Positions 33,997 through 42,895 of a stretch of DNA of 64,000 nucleotides are shown piece by piece. Below the pieces are notes generated by a model, which was not told the DNA's origin, made no database searches, and worked only from the letters and a program-made list of their open reading frames with translations. A program made the position numbers and the translations under genes. Within the stretch, counting starts at the first letter, position 1; the number at the start of each line of letters is the position of its first letter. Source of the DNA: Clostridia bacterium (GTDB taxonomy: Bacteria; Bacillota; Clostridia; Oscillospirales; Acutalibacteraceae); the NCBI GenBank assembly GCA_017399535.1, contig JAFQBX010000041.1, positions 20,560 through 84,559 of the forward strand, given 5' to 3'.

Positions 33997-34170
33997 ATGA
34001 AAACAAATTGCGAAGAATGCGTATATTATGTGTATGACGAGGAAACCGAAAGCTACTGTTGTGAAATGTCTTTCGACGAGGATGAATATGCTCGGTTTTT
34101 ATCATCATCGAATTACAGTTGTCCGTATTTCCGACTCGATGACGAATACGCCATAGCGCGAAAACAATAA
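33997..34170 (+). CDS. Small Cys protein, DUF6472-like
   Basis: 57 residues. Cys at the start (NCEECVYYVYDEE), a CC pair in the middle and one before PYFRLDDEY, a pattern that suggests a zinc or iron site. The layout and the DEDEYARFLSSSNYSCPYFRLDDEY ending in pieces match DUF6472 proteins of Clostridia as I recall them. Function unknown. It follows the lipoprotein gene by 4 nt and precedes a strong terminator. Confidence 0.75.
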   Translation: MKTNCEECVYYVYDEETESYCCEMSFDEDEYARFLSSSNYSCPYFRLDDEYAIARKQ

Positions 34171-34171
34171 T

Positions 34172-34206
34172 AAAAAAAGCACCTGCCGCGGCAGGTGCTT
34201 TTTTTA
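34172..34206. terminator. Perfect palindromic bidirectional terminator
   Basis: GCACCTGCC and GGCAGGTGC meet at a CGCG centre with seven A on the left and seven T on the right. It closes both the DUF6472-type gene and the converging dehydrogenase. Confidence 0.94.
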
Positions 34207-34216
34207 TTTATCATTA

Positions 34217-35362
34217 TTACATCAAGCTTCTGTAAAGTGCCTTGATTTCTTCGACAGAGGTTTCTCTCGGATTGCCCGGGCGACAAGCGTCAGCATAAGC
34301 CGATTCAGCAAGCTCGTCGATGTCCTCCTCTTTTACAATTCCTTTGAGAGTCGTCGGAATACCAACGTCCTCGGCCAATTGCTTAACAGCGTTCACGGCG
34401 GCTGCTCTGTATTCCTCTTGTGTCATTTTGTCAACGCCTTCTACGCCCATAGCGATAGCGATGTCGCGGTACTTTGTACCGGTGTATTCAGCGTTATAAG
34501 CCATAACGGTCGGCAGGAGAATTGCACATGCCTTTCCGTGAGGAGTATCGTAATAAGCCGAAAGTGTGTGTGCCATCGAGTGGTCAACACCGAGTCCTAC
34601 GTTTGAGAAGCCCATACCTGCAACATACTGACCGAGAGCCATGCCTTCTCTGCCGTCAGCGTCATTCTTAACAGCGGCTCTGAGACTTCTCGCAATAATT
34701 TCGATAGCTTTGATATGGAACATATCCGAAAGCTCCCAAGCGCCCTTTGTAATATATCCTTCGATAGCGTGTGTGAGAGCGTCCATGCCGGTAGCGGCTG
34801 TCAGAGCGGCAGGCATTGTATTCATCATATCAGGGTCAACAACGGCAACAACGGGAATGTCGTGAACGTCAACGCAAACGAACTTGCGCTTCTTTTCAAC
34901 GTCGGTGATAACGTAGTTGATTGTAACCTCGGCAGCGGTTCCTGCTGTGGTAGCAACTGCGATAATCGGAACACAAGGATTCTTTGTCGGGGCAACACCT
35001 TCGAGTGAACGGACGTCCTCGAATTCAGGATTTGTGATAATGATACCGATTGCCTTTGCGGTGTCCATTGACGAGCCGCCGCCGATAGCGATAATGCAAT
35101 CAGCGCCACATTCCTTGAATGTCTTTACGCCATTCTGAACGTTTTCGATTGTCGGGTTTGCCTTTATATCAGTAAAGAGGGTATAGGGGATGCCTGCCTT
35201 TTCGAGAAGGTCGGTCACCTTTTTTGAAATGCCGAATTTTACAAGGTCGGGGTCGGTAGCAACAAAGGCCTTTTTAAATCCTCTGCTTTTAATTTCATCA
35301 GGTACTGCGTTTATGGCACCTGCGCCGTGATAAGAGGTTTCGTTAAGTACAAACTTTTTCAT
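34217..35362 (-). CDS. Iron-containing alcohol dehydrogenase, FucO-like
   Basis: 381 residues from ATG 35362 (AAGGTGG ribosome site); the longer frame upstream has no support. NAD-binding GGGSSMDTAKAIG and iron ligands in TGMDALTHAIEGY and GVDHSMAHTLSAYYDTPHG are complete. Length and sequence style fit lactaldehyde reductase (FucO), which turns lactaldehyde from fucose or rhamnose breakdown into 1,2-propanediol. No other fucose gene is adjacent, so a general ethanol or butanol dehydrogenase role is also possible. Confidence 0.92.
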   Translation of the reverse strand: MKKFVLNETSYHGAGAINAVPDEIKSRGFKKAFVATDPDLVKFGISKKVTDLLEKAGIPYTLFTDIKANPTIENVQNGVKTFKECGADCIIAIGGGSSMDTAKAIGIIITNPEFEDVRSLEGVAPTKNPCVPIIAVATTAGTAAEVTINYVITDVEKKRKFVCVDVHDIPVVAVVDPDMMNTMPAALTAATGMDALTHAIEGYITKGAWELSDMFHIKAIEIIARSLRAAVKNDADGREGMALGQYVAGMGFSNVGLGVDHSMAHTLSAYYDTPHGKACAILLPTVMAYNAEYTGTKYRDIAIAMGVEGVDKMTQEEYRAAAVNAVKQLAEDVGIPTTLKGIVKEEDIDELAESAYADACRPGNPRETSVEEIKALYRSLM

Positions 35363-35483
35363 TTCAATTAACCACCTTTTAAGATAATTTTTATAACGGT
35401 TTTCCGTTACCTTTATTATACATTTAAACAGGTAAACTTGCAAGAACTTTTTGTTAAAAAAATATCAAACTTTGTCGGGACAT

Positions 35484-35528
35484 AAAAAATACCCCTTTTT
35501 CAACCGAATAGTCGGCAAAAAAGGGGCA
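35484..35528 (-). terminator. Terminator after the 304-residue protein gene
   Basis: On the minus strand CCCCTTTTTTGCCGACT and its partner GGTTGAAAAAGGGG form a stem followed by TATTTTTTAT. It ends the rsmA-containing transcript. Confidence 0.8.
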
Positions 35529-35533
35529 GGGAA

Positions 35534-36448
35534 TTAGGTCACCTTGAAGCTGTACTGAATATCGCTTTCCATTGTGCCGCCGGCAATTTCCATCGAAACT
35601 ACAAAGCTTTTAAATATTGTCGGGATTTCACCGGTAAGGTCGAATCGATATTCGGCTGTGTTTTTCGGGAAATCGGTAGCGGCTTGGTTGAGTGTAATTA
35701 CCGTCTTTTCGTCGGTTTCGTCAACGTTCGGCTTGTGAACGGAGTTGTTTACAGCGTCGACAACGGTATTGAAGATATGCCGTCTTACAGCTTCGCCATA
35801 TCCTTTTGTCGATTTGAGAGTGAGCTCGTACCCAACATTTTTCATCGTGCCGCAGCCGAGCGAAAGGGTAAAGTTGTTTAACTGCATACGGAACATTGAT
35901 TTATCATAACCCATATAGTTAATGTTGCCCTGGCTGGTATTATAAATTAGGGTAAAGCGGATAAACTCGTTCATCTCGATTGATGCAGTGGTATCATCGA
36001 ATTCTTTATCAAAGCCGAAAACGGCGATATCAAGCGTCTTTCGATTTTCGTTGGTGGAATAAAAGCTTTGTGCTACCGCAATATGATTTTCGCTTTCGTG
36101 GATATACGGCTGATTTTCCTTGTAAACCGACGGGTCCATATTAAAAAGCTTTGCTATTGTCGGAAACTCGTCAGAAAATCCATTATCCATTTCAAAGTGA
36201 TTCTCGGGGTCGAGCATAGCGTTATAAACGTCGTAGAATTCGTTATTTTTTGCAAGTGTTTGTGAAAAATCGACCTTTTCGGTAGTGGTTGTTTCGAAAT
36301 AATACTTCATTCCGTAATCGGTCGGGGTCATAATGAGGTATATGCCGAATATAAAAAGCGCAATAATAACGCAAATAGAAATGTTTGACCAAATTCGGCG
36401 CTTTTTATCGCTCTTTGGCTCATAAGGATTGTATTTACTGTATCTCAT
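35534..36448 (-). CDS. Unknown protein with one membrane anchor
   Basis: 304 residues. Polar cytoplasmic head of about 20 residues, one membrane helix (about 21-42: ISICVIIALFIFGIYLIM), then an outside domain of about 260 residues with alternating strands (HIAVAQSFYSTNENRKTLDIAVFGFDKEF). No catalytic motif recognised. Its start overlaps the rsmA stop (TAATG), so it is made together with rsmA. Nothing marks it as horizontally gained. Confidence 0.8.
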   Translation of the reverse strand: MRYSKYNPYEPKSDKKRRIWSNISICVIIALFIFGIYLIMTPTDYGMKYYFETTTTEKVDFSQTLAKNNEFYDVYNAMLDPENHFEMDNGFSDEFPTIAKLFNMDPSVYKENQPYIHESENHIAVAQSFYSTNENRKTLDIAVFGFDKEFDDTTASIEMNEFIRFTLIYNTSQGNINYMGYDKSMFRMQLNNFTLSLGCGTMKNVGYELTLKSTKGYGEAVRRHIFNTVVDAVNNSVHKPNVDETDEKTVITLNQAATDFPKNTAEYRFDLTGEIPTIFKSFVVSMEIAGGTMESDIQYSFKVT

Positions 36449-37308
36449 TATCTCACGTCCTTTTTAACAGTGTTTGCAATAGCGGTGAATTGCTCCATCG
36501 AAAGCTGTTCGCCGCGGATATTTCGGTCGATGCCGCATTCGTCCAAAATTTCATAAACCGCTTGTTTATCCATTTTCAGCCCGTTTGAAAGGCAGTTGAC
36601 CAGCGTCTTTCTTCTCATCGAAAATGCCGCCTTTATGACCTTGAAAAAGTCGGCAGAGTCAACGTCGTATTCCTTTTCCTTTCCCGAAATGTCGAGCTTT
36701 ATTACCGCGCTGTCGACCTTTGGTGGCGGCATAAACGAGTCACGCGGAACGTTGAACAAAAGCGACGGAGTGCAATAAAATCTGACTGCCGCGGTAACGG
36801 CACCGCATTCTCTCGTTCCCATTTCGGCGCAAAGTCGGTCTGCAGCTTCCTTTTGAACCATTACGGTAATGCTCTCGATTGAAAGATTTGATTCAAGCAG
36901 CATCATAATAATCGGAGAGGTGATATAGTAGGGGAGATTGGCGCAAACTGCAATCTTCATTCCTTGCAATTTTTCGTCAATGAGCTTGTTTAAATCGATT
37001 TTCATAACGTCGCCGAAAACTACTTCGACGTTGTTATACTCGGCAAGCGTTTCGTTTAAAACGGGTCTCAGCTTTTCGTCAATTTCGATTGAAACAACCT
37101 TTTTCGCTCTTTTTGCGAGTTCAACCGTGAGTACACCTGCACCGGGACCGATTTCGATTATCGCATCGGCATCGGCACATGCATCGTCGGCCATTTGCGG
37201 ACAAACGGTTGGGTCAATGAGAAAGTTTTGACCCAGCGATTTTTTTAAATTAAAGCCGTTTTTTTCTAAAATGGCACATAGCGTTCTGTAATTTGAAAGG
37301 TCAGCCAT
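36448..37308 (-). CDS. rsmA: 16S rRNA (adenine1518/1519-N6) dimethyltransferase RsmA
   Basis: 286 residues. Begins with the family block KKSLGQNFLIDPTV. SAM motif I IEIGPGAGVLTVELA, motif IV NLPYYITSPI, and the C-terminal helical domain are present. It dimethylates two adjacent adenines near the 3' end of 16S rRNA and checks late 30S assembly; loss gives kasugamycin resistance. CGGAGA ribosome site precedes ATG 37308. rnmV, often next to it, is not here. Confidence 0.97.
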   Translation of the reverse strand: MADLSNYRTLCAILEKNGFNLKKSLGQNFLIDPTVCPQMADDACADADAIIEIGPGAGVLTVELAKRAKKVVSIEIDEKLRPVLNETLAEYNNVEVVFGDVMKIDLNKLIDEKLQGMKIAVCANLPYYITSPIIMMLLESNLSIESITVMVQKEAADRLCAEMGTRECGAVTAAVRFYCTPSLLFNVPRDSFMPPPKVDSAVIKLDISGKEKEYDVDSADFFKVIKAAFSMRRKTLVNCLSNGLKMDKQAVYEILDECGIDRNIRGEQLSMEQFTAIANTVKKDVR

Positions 37309-37395
37309 ATATAATCTCCGTTAGTTTTGATACCATAATTATATCATATTTTACCTCAAACGCAAATGATATATTTTAATATTTCGTAAATAATG

Positions 37396-37424
37396 GTGAC
37401 AAATTGAAAAAAGTGTGGTATAAT
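37396..37424 (+). promoter_or_regulatory. Promoter of the 246-residue unknown gene
   Basis: GTGACA (37396-37401), 17 nt, TATAAT (37419-37424), preceded by GTGTGG. Confidence 0.72.
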
Positions 37425-37462
37425 GCTTAAAGTTTTTAAATAGTACGGAGGTTTTTACGACT

Positions 37463-38203
37463 ATGAATGATAACGCTCTTAAAATAATTCTCAACGAGCT
37501 CGAACCTGTTTTTGCGGCTCAGAAGCTTGTTCGTCAGCAGGGTGACGACGTTGTATATACTAACAGTACCCACGCGGTAAAGATTTGGTATAACGAAGAA
37601 AAGAAGCTGTTTATGCTTGATTTGGCTGTGCTGAATGGCGAGGACAGCGTTGATTTTGTGAATAAGTCGATGTACCTTTTTGACGAAGGAAGTAATGACA
37701 AGGATGCCAAATCGGTTGGTAGCGACTTTGCCGATACCCTTAATAATGCTTTTGGCGTCGTTCATACCAGAAAGGCATCGATTGACCTGCCGTCAAAGGC
37801 AGCACCCGGTTCAACTCCCGGTGAAGATGCTTTTTGTAACCGCTTTTTGACCCTCTATCCGCAGTATAAGGATAAGTATAAGGCCGACGTCGAAAGATAT
37901 GGCGATTTCCTTTACGAAAGATTTTTCAGCGAAACTGCCGCTGTTAAACTCAACGAGCTTATGACCTCGGGTGACAAAAAGGCGATTATAAAAATGCTTC
38001 AGATGCTCGACGAATTTTACGTTGACGGTAATTTCGACGTTCAGAGTACAATCACCTATACAATTATCGGCGGTGCCTTCCGCAATGACAACGCCCTTTT
38101 CGAAAAAGCATGTGCATTTATGGAAGATAATGCACCACACCTGCTTATTCCTTCAAAGAATATGATGGAGCACGTTATCGCAAAGGAAAATAAGAAAAAA
38201 TAA
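37463..38203 (+). CDS. Conserved protein of unknown function
   Basis: 246 residues, soluble, no Cys cluster or membrane helix. Two parts: a beta-rich N-terminal domain (about 1-90: DVVYTNSTHAVKIWYNEEKKLFMLDLA), then a mainly helical domain (about 115-240) containing NELMTSGDKKAIIKMLQMLDEFYVDGNF. Family not recognised. GGAGG ribosome site 11 nt upstream, own promoter and own terminator, so a single-gene unit. Confidence 0.8.
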   Translation: MNDNALKIILNELEPVFAAQKLVRQQGDDVVYTNSTHAVKIWYNEEKKLFMLDLAVLNGEDSVDFVNKSMYLFDEGSNDKDAKSVGSDFADTLNNAFGVVHTRKASIDLPSKAAPGSTPGEDAFCNRFLTLYPQYKDKYKADVERYGDFLYERFFSETAAVKLNELMTSGDKKAIIKMLQMLDEFYVDGNFDVQSTITYTIIGGAFRNDNALFEKACAFMEDNAPHLLIPSKNMMEHVIAKENKKK

Positions 38204-38206
38204 GTA

Positions 38207-38242
38207 AAAAAAGCGGTCATGTTTTTGTGACCGCTTTTTTAT
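38207..38242 (+). terminator. Terminator after the 246-residue gene
   Basis: AAAAAAAGCGGTCA pairs with TGACCGCTTTTTT around a TGTTTTTG loop. Confidence 0.92.
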
Positions 38243-38317
38243 GGTTTATTGACAATTAAATAATATAATGATAAAATTAAAGGTAATTTATTTTTTAAGT
38301 AAGGGAATGTAAAGTTT

Positions 38318-40555
38318 ATGGCAGAATGTAACAAATGCGGAAATCTGCTTGACGAAAACGGTGTGTGCAAAAAATGCACTGATGCAGATGCCGGTGATAT
38401 ATACACAATGTGGGGAAAGCCGGGCTCAGCTTCGGAAAAGCCGGCAGCAAACAAACAGCCCGAAACCGACGAGGAAGATGTACTCGAAAAGGTCGAAATC
38501 TCTACCGAGCCCGAGGTAAAATATGCCCGGTCACAAATCGGTACTGCCGAGCAGCGTGCCGCATATTTCAATGCCATGGCAGGCGTCGAGGAAGAAGAGG
38601 TTGACGAGCAGTTTTACGTTTCGGAGAATAGTCTTTTTGACGTTCCATTTAATGATACAAAGGATAATTTGGGCTACAATTTTCCGAAATTTCGAAATAC
38701 CGCATCTAAAAAAACTCGCAAGAGTTTAAAAATTACTGCCCTTGTTGTTTCGGCTGTTGCCGTACTTACAGCCGCTGTAATCGTTGTCAGCAACTTTTTT
38801 AATTTCGGGCTTTTGACTTCGGGTCCCGAGGTGCCGATTATCGCGGTAAAGGATGCTTCGCTGTATCTGACGACGAGTAAGGGCGGAATTCAGAGCGATA
38901 TGTATTACAGCGACCGCATCGGCACGATAAAGAATACCATTCTCGACGGAAGGGTTAATCGAGTAAACTTTTCCTCCGATTACAGCCGAATGCTTGTTGT
39001 AGAAAAGTACGAATCGACCAACCAAACTTATACTCTGCACGAGAGAGAAACCTATTCTTCTGATTGGGTAACGGCGCAGAATAACGGAACCATAGTTGAT
39101 ACGGCTGTTTGCAGTGAATATAAATTCTTTAATGATGAAAAAGCAATCGCTTATTTGAAATTGAGCGGTGACGTTACCGAGCTGTGCGTGTATTCCTTTG
39201 CCGACGGCACGGCTAAAAAGATTGCCACCGACGTAACTGAATTCAGCATTCAGGATAACAATACAGTTCTCTACATTTCTGATGGAAACCTGCATAGCTT
39301 AACCTATAAAGGCCATACCGACTTTACTACAAAGCTCGTTACTGAATATGTATATCAGGTAAAAACGGCTTATGACTACGGATATACCGATTTAAACGAT
39401 TATTTTTATATCACAGTCAAGCTAGAATATATCACCCAGAATATGTACTACAACGCAGGTGAACTCCATTACGTAAAATCGGGCAAGGATAAGAAAATCG
39501 GCGACAATGCGTCCCAAATCGTAATGCCTGTATTTGATGACGGTTCGGCATATTATATGCGCTCACAGTATTTTTCGCTTGGCGTAGGTTCCTTTATCGA
39601 GGACGATTGCGCCGAAAGTGACGCCGAGTATGTAGAGAAGCATTATCAGAAAAACAGTGATGAAGCATACACGACCAGCGCAGAGGATTGGGCAAAGGTT
39701 CTCCGCCACAATCGCAGAAATATTAAATTCGGTGATCAAACCTTCTCGATACTCGACATGGGAGTGTATAGCGAGGTTGCCAACGACCTTTGGTTCGTAA
39801 AAGGGGAAAAGCATACCGAAATAGCAAAGAATATTGTCGATATTACTTTTGCAGATAACGATGCTAAAACACTCGTTTACAGCTACTATCCCTTTAATAT
39901 CAACAAGCTTCTGTTCAGCGAGGTTGAGCAGAATTATATTCAGTCGGAGTCGGCTATGGTCGGCTATTGCAAGGACATTCTCCTGCCAAAGTATAAGATA
40001 AAGGAGTTTGGCATTACAAAGGAAAATGAAAAGGTTGACCTCGACGCTTCGTTTGTTCGTAAAGCCGATATTACAGCCGACGGTAAAAAGATGTATTTTA
40101 TGGACACCGAAAAGGAGAAAAGCGAATCTGGCGTATTAAAAATGCTCAATCTCAGCGACCTTTCGGGTTGTGAAACTGTTATCAAGTCGATTGAGGATTT
40201 TGAAGTGATGGGCAATAACGCAGTATCAATTGCGCTTAATGACGACCTGTTTTTAAATAATGAAAAAATCGGTCAGAATGTTAATAGTTATCAAACAGCC
40301 GAGGACGGAAAAAGCATTGTGTTCATCGACAATTTCAACGTAGTTGATAATGTCGGACGACTTCAAGTGTATAAGAATGGCGAAGTTGATAATATAACCG
40401 AAGGTGTTCACGATTTTGCGGTAATCAGCGAAAATACCCTTGCATACATCGGCAATTTTAATAAGGCAGAGGGCAGAGGTACGCTGTATATTGCTTCGGG
40501 TATAAAATCGGGCAGAGCAACCGATGTTATGGTTCAATCTATTATTAGATATTAA
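38318..40555 (+). CDS. Zinc-ribbon protein with membrane anchor and propeller-like outer domain
   Basis: 745 residues. Zinc ribbon at the start (CNKCGN...CKKC, residues 4-20), a disordered acidic stretch to about 125, one membrane helix (ITALVVSAVAVLTAAVIVV, about 138-158), then about 580 extracellular residues rich in short strand repeats (VLYISDGNLHSLTYKG, KKMYFMDTEKE, GKSIVFIDNFNVVD) typical of TolB/WD40-like propellers. The layout resembles the 15030 gene product but with a zinc ribbon in place of the basic head. Function unknown. It ends 11 nt before nfnA. Confidence 0.75.
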   Translation: MAECNKCGNLLDENGVCKKCTDADAGDIYTMWGKPGSASEKPAANKQPETDEEDVLEKVEISTEPEVKYARSQIGTAEQRAAYFNAMAGVEEEEVDEQFYVSENSLFDVPFNDTKDNLGYNFPKFRNTASKKTRKSLKITALVVSAVAVLTAAVIVVSNFFNFGLLTSGPEVPIIAVKDASLYLTTSKGGIQSDMYYSDRIGTIKNTILDGRVNRVNFSSDYSRMLVVEKYESTNQTYTLHERETYSSDWVTAQNNGTIVDTAVCSEYKFFNDEKAIAYLKLSGDVTELCVYSFADGTAKKIATDVTEFSIQDNNTVLYISDGNLHSLTYKGHTDFTTKLVTEYVYQVKTAYDYGYTDLNDYFYITVKLEYITQNMYYNAGELHYVKSGKDKKIGDNASQIVMPVFDDGSAYYMRSQYFSLGVGSFIEDDCAESDAEYVEKHYQKNSDEAYTTSAEDWAKVLRHNRRNIKFGDQTFSILDMGVYSEVANDLWFVKGEKHTEIAKNIVDITFADNDAKTLVYSYYPFNINKLLFSEVEQNYIQSESAMVGYCKDILLPKYKIKEFGITKENEKVDLDASFVRKADITADGKKMYFMDTEKEKSESGVLKMLNLSDLSGCETVIKSIEDFEVMGNNAVSIALNDDLFLNNEKIGQNVNSYQTAEDGKSIVFIDNFNVVDNVGRLQVYKNGEVDNITEGVHDFAVISENTLAYIGNFNKAEGRGTLYIASGIKSGRATDVMVQSIIRY

Positions 40556-40566
40556 GGTGAAAAGGT

Positions 40567-41418
40567 TTGTATAAAATTATTCGTAAATCGAAGCTCAATG
40601 ACCAAATGACCATGATGGTAATTGAGGCGCCTTTTGTCGCAAAAAAGGCACTCGCCGGTCAGTTTATAATGCTTCGTGTAAATGAAACGGGCGAAAGGAT
40701 ACCCTTGACGGTTGCCGATTACGACCGTGAAAAAGGATATGTGACCATTATTTTTCAGAAGGTCGGTAAAACGACAATGCTGCTTGATAGTCTCGACGAG
40801 GGTGACTCGGTGCTTGACCTTGTCGGCCCTCTCGGAAAGCCGACCGACCACACGGGAGTAAAACGTGCTGCAGTAATCGGCGGCGGCGCAGGTTGCGCAA
40901 TTGCATATCCTCAGGCAAAAGCCATGAAGGAAAATGGAATTTACGTCGATATGATTGCCGGTTTCAGAAATAGCGACCTCGTCATTTTAGAGGATGAAAT
41001 GGCAGCCGAAAGCAATCAGCTTATCATAATGACCGACGACGGCTCGAATGGAAACAAGGGCTTTGTCACCGATGCGCTTAAAAACGAGATTGCGGCAGGT
41101 AAGAATTATGATTTCGTTATAGCAATCGGTCCCTTGCCAATGATGAAGGCGGTTTGCAATCTAACCAAAGAATACGGGATAAAAACCGTTATCAGTATGA
41201 ATTCATATATGATTGACGGAACGGGAATGTGCGGCTGTTGTCGAGTGACGGTTGACGGAAAGGTGAAGTTCGCTTGTGTTGACGGACCCGATTTTGACGG
41301 CCATCTGGTCGATTTTGACGAAGCGATAAAGAGAAGCAGAATTTATGCCGAGCAGGAAAGAAAAGCTCGTGATGAACACTGCAATTTAATGAAGGCAAAG
41401 GTGTCGGATAATGGCTGA
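40567..41418 (+). CDS. nfnA: NADH-dependent ferredoxin:NADP+ oxidoreductase small subunit (NfnA-like)
   Basis: 283 residues, TTG start with AGGTGAAAAGG upstream. N-terminal FAD-binding beta barrel, then an NAD-binding domain (VIGGGAGCAIAYPQAKAMKE), then a [2Fe-2S] Cys cluster at GTGMCGCCRVTVDGK and FACVDGP. It overlaps the large subunit by 8 nt. NfnAB is an electron-bifurcating transhydrogenase linking NADPH, NADH and ferredoxin pools in anaerobes. Older annotations name such pairs sulfide dehydrogenase or glutamate synthase-like. Confidence 0.9.
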   Translation: MYKIIRKSKLNDQMTMMVIEAPFVAKKALAGQFIMLRVNETGERIPLTVADYDREKGYVTIIFQKVGKTTMLLDSLDEGDSVLDLVGPLGKPTDHTGVKRAAVIGGGAGCAIAYPQAKAMKENGIYVDMIAGFRNSDLVILEDEMAAESNQLIIMTDDGSNGNKGFVTDALKNEIAAGKNYDFVIAIGPLPMMKAVCNLTKEYGIKTVISMNSYMIDGTGMCGCCRVTVDGKVKFACVDGPDFDGHLVDFDEAIKRSRIYAEQERKARDEHCNLMKAKVSDNG

Positions 41419-42793
41419 ACTGAATAAAAACAGGGTTGCCATGCCCGAGCAACCTGCTGATAAGCGTGTTACGAATTTTGACGAGGTTGCGCTTGGCTAT
41501 ACTGCCGAAATGGCGGTTAAAGAGGCGTCACGTTGTCTTAATTGTAAAAATATGCCCTGTGTCAGCGGCTGTCCCGTTAACATTCGCATCCCTGAATTTA
41601 TAAAAAAAATACGCGAAAATAATATTGAGGGTGCGTATAAAATTATTAAATCGACCAGTTCGCTTCCTGCCGTTTGCGGTCGCGTTTGCCCTCAGGAAAA
41701 TCAATGTGAAGCGCGTTGCGTTTGCGGAATAAAGGGCGAAAGCGTTGCAATCGGTCGACTCGAAAGATACGTTGCCGACTATATGTTTGATAAGGAAATT
41801 GCCGAAAAAGCCGAGCAGAACGGCAAAAAGGTTGCGGTAATCGGCGGTGGTCCGGCAGGGCTTACCTGCGCAGGAGACCTCAATAATCTCGGCTATGACG
41901 TTACCATTTTTGAGGCGTTTCATACCGCAGGTGGCGTTCTTTCTTACGGAATCCCCGAATTCCGTTTGCCAAAGAGTGTTGTACGTCACGAAATAAAAAA
42001 TCTCGAAAAATCGGGCGTCAAGATAATGACGAATATGGTTATCGGAAACGTACTTACCATTGACGAGATTTTTGATATGGGCTTTGAAGCGGTGTTTATT
42101 GGAAATGGCGCAGGTTTACCTAACTTTATGGGTATCGAGGGCGAAAACTTAAACAGCGTATTTTCTGCCAATGAATTTTTGACCCGTATCAATTTAATGA
42201 GAGCGTTTGACGATAATTACGATACGCCGATTTATAAATTCTCGTCGGTTGCGGTAATCGGCGGCGGAAACGTTGCCATGGATGCCGCCCGTTCAGCGAG
42301 ACGACTCGGCGCCGAAAGGGTGTATATCGTGTACCGCCGTTCCGAGCAGGAAATGCCTGCCCGAAAGGAAGAGGTGCTTCACGCAAAGGAGGAGGGGATT
42401 GAATTCCTTTTCCTCAATAATATAAAGAAGATTAACGGCGACGACAGCGGTAACGCAAGCTCGATTACCTGCGTTAAAATGGCACTTTCCGAAGCTGACG
42501 AAAGCGGTCGCAGAGCCCCTGTTGAAATTGTCGGCAGTGAATATGACCTGAATGTTGATGCCGTAATTATGGCTATCGGAAACTTACCTAATAAGACGGT
42601 TGTTTCCACTTGTGAAGGCGTCCAAACGAATAGAAAGGGCTGCATCATCGTTGACGAGGAAACGCTTAAAACCACCCTCGACGGCGTATATGCAGGTGGC
42701 GACGCAGTAACAGGTGCCGCTACCGTAATTCTCGCTATGGGTGCAGGAAAAAAGGCCGCGCAATCAATTCACGAATATCTACAAAACAAATAA
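41411..42793 (+). CDS. nfnB: NADH-dependent ferredoxin:NADP+ oxidoreductase large subunit (NfnB-like)
   Basis: 460 residues. N-terminal helical domain with two [4Fe-4S] Cys sets (CLNCKNMPCVSGCPV and CGRVCPQENQCEARC), then two Rossmann units for FAD (VIGGGPAGLTCAGDL) and NAD(P) (VIGGGNVAMDAARSA). Related to the small subunit of glutamate synthase, but no GltB partner is nearby, and the preceding NfnA-like gene decides for Nfn. The bifurcation role is family knowledge. Confidence 0.9.
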   Translation: MAELNKNRVAMPEQPADKRVTNFDEVALGYTAEMAVKEASRCLNCKNMPCVSGCPVNIRIPEFIKKIRENNIEGAYKIIKSTSSLPAVCGRVCPQENQCEARCVCGIKGESVAIGRLERYVADYMFDKEIAEKAEQNGKKVAVIGGGPAGLTCAGDLNNLGYDVTIFEAFHTAGGVLSYGIPEFRLPKSVVRHEIKNLEKSGVKIMTNMVIGNVLTIDEIFDMGFEAVFIGNGAGLPNFMGIEGENLNSVFSANEFLTRINLMRAFDDNYDTPIYKFSSVAVIGGGNVAMDAARSARRLGAERVYIVYRRSEQEMPARKEEVLHAKEEGIEFLFLNNIKKINGDDSGNASSITCVKMALSEADESGRRAPVEIVGSEYDLNVDAVIMAIGNLPNKTVVSTCEGVQTNRKGCIIVDEETLKTTLDGVYAGGDAVTGAATVILAMGAGKKAAQSIHEYLQNK

Positions 42794-42805
42794 ATTCTCA
42801 TTCAA

Positions 42806-42848
42806 ATAACGACTGTGGAAAAATTTCTCCACAGTCGTTATTTTTTTA
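42806..42848 (+). terminator. Terminator after nfnB
   Basis: AACGACTGTGGA (42808-42819) and TCCACAGTCGTT (42828-42839) form a perfect 12-bp stem followed by a run of T. Confidence 0.94.
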
Positions 42849-42895
42849 ATATCCTCGTCATATATTTAATTGATTAAATAAAGGCGGTGGTAAAT

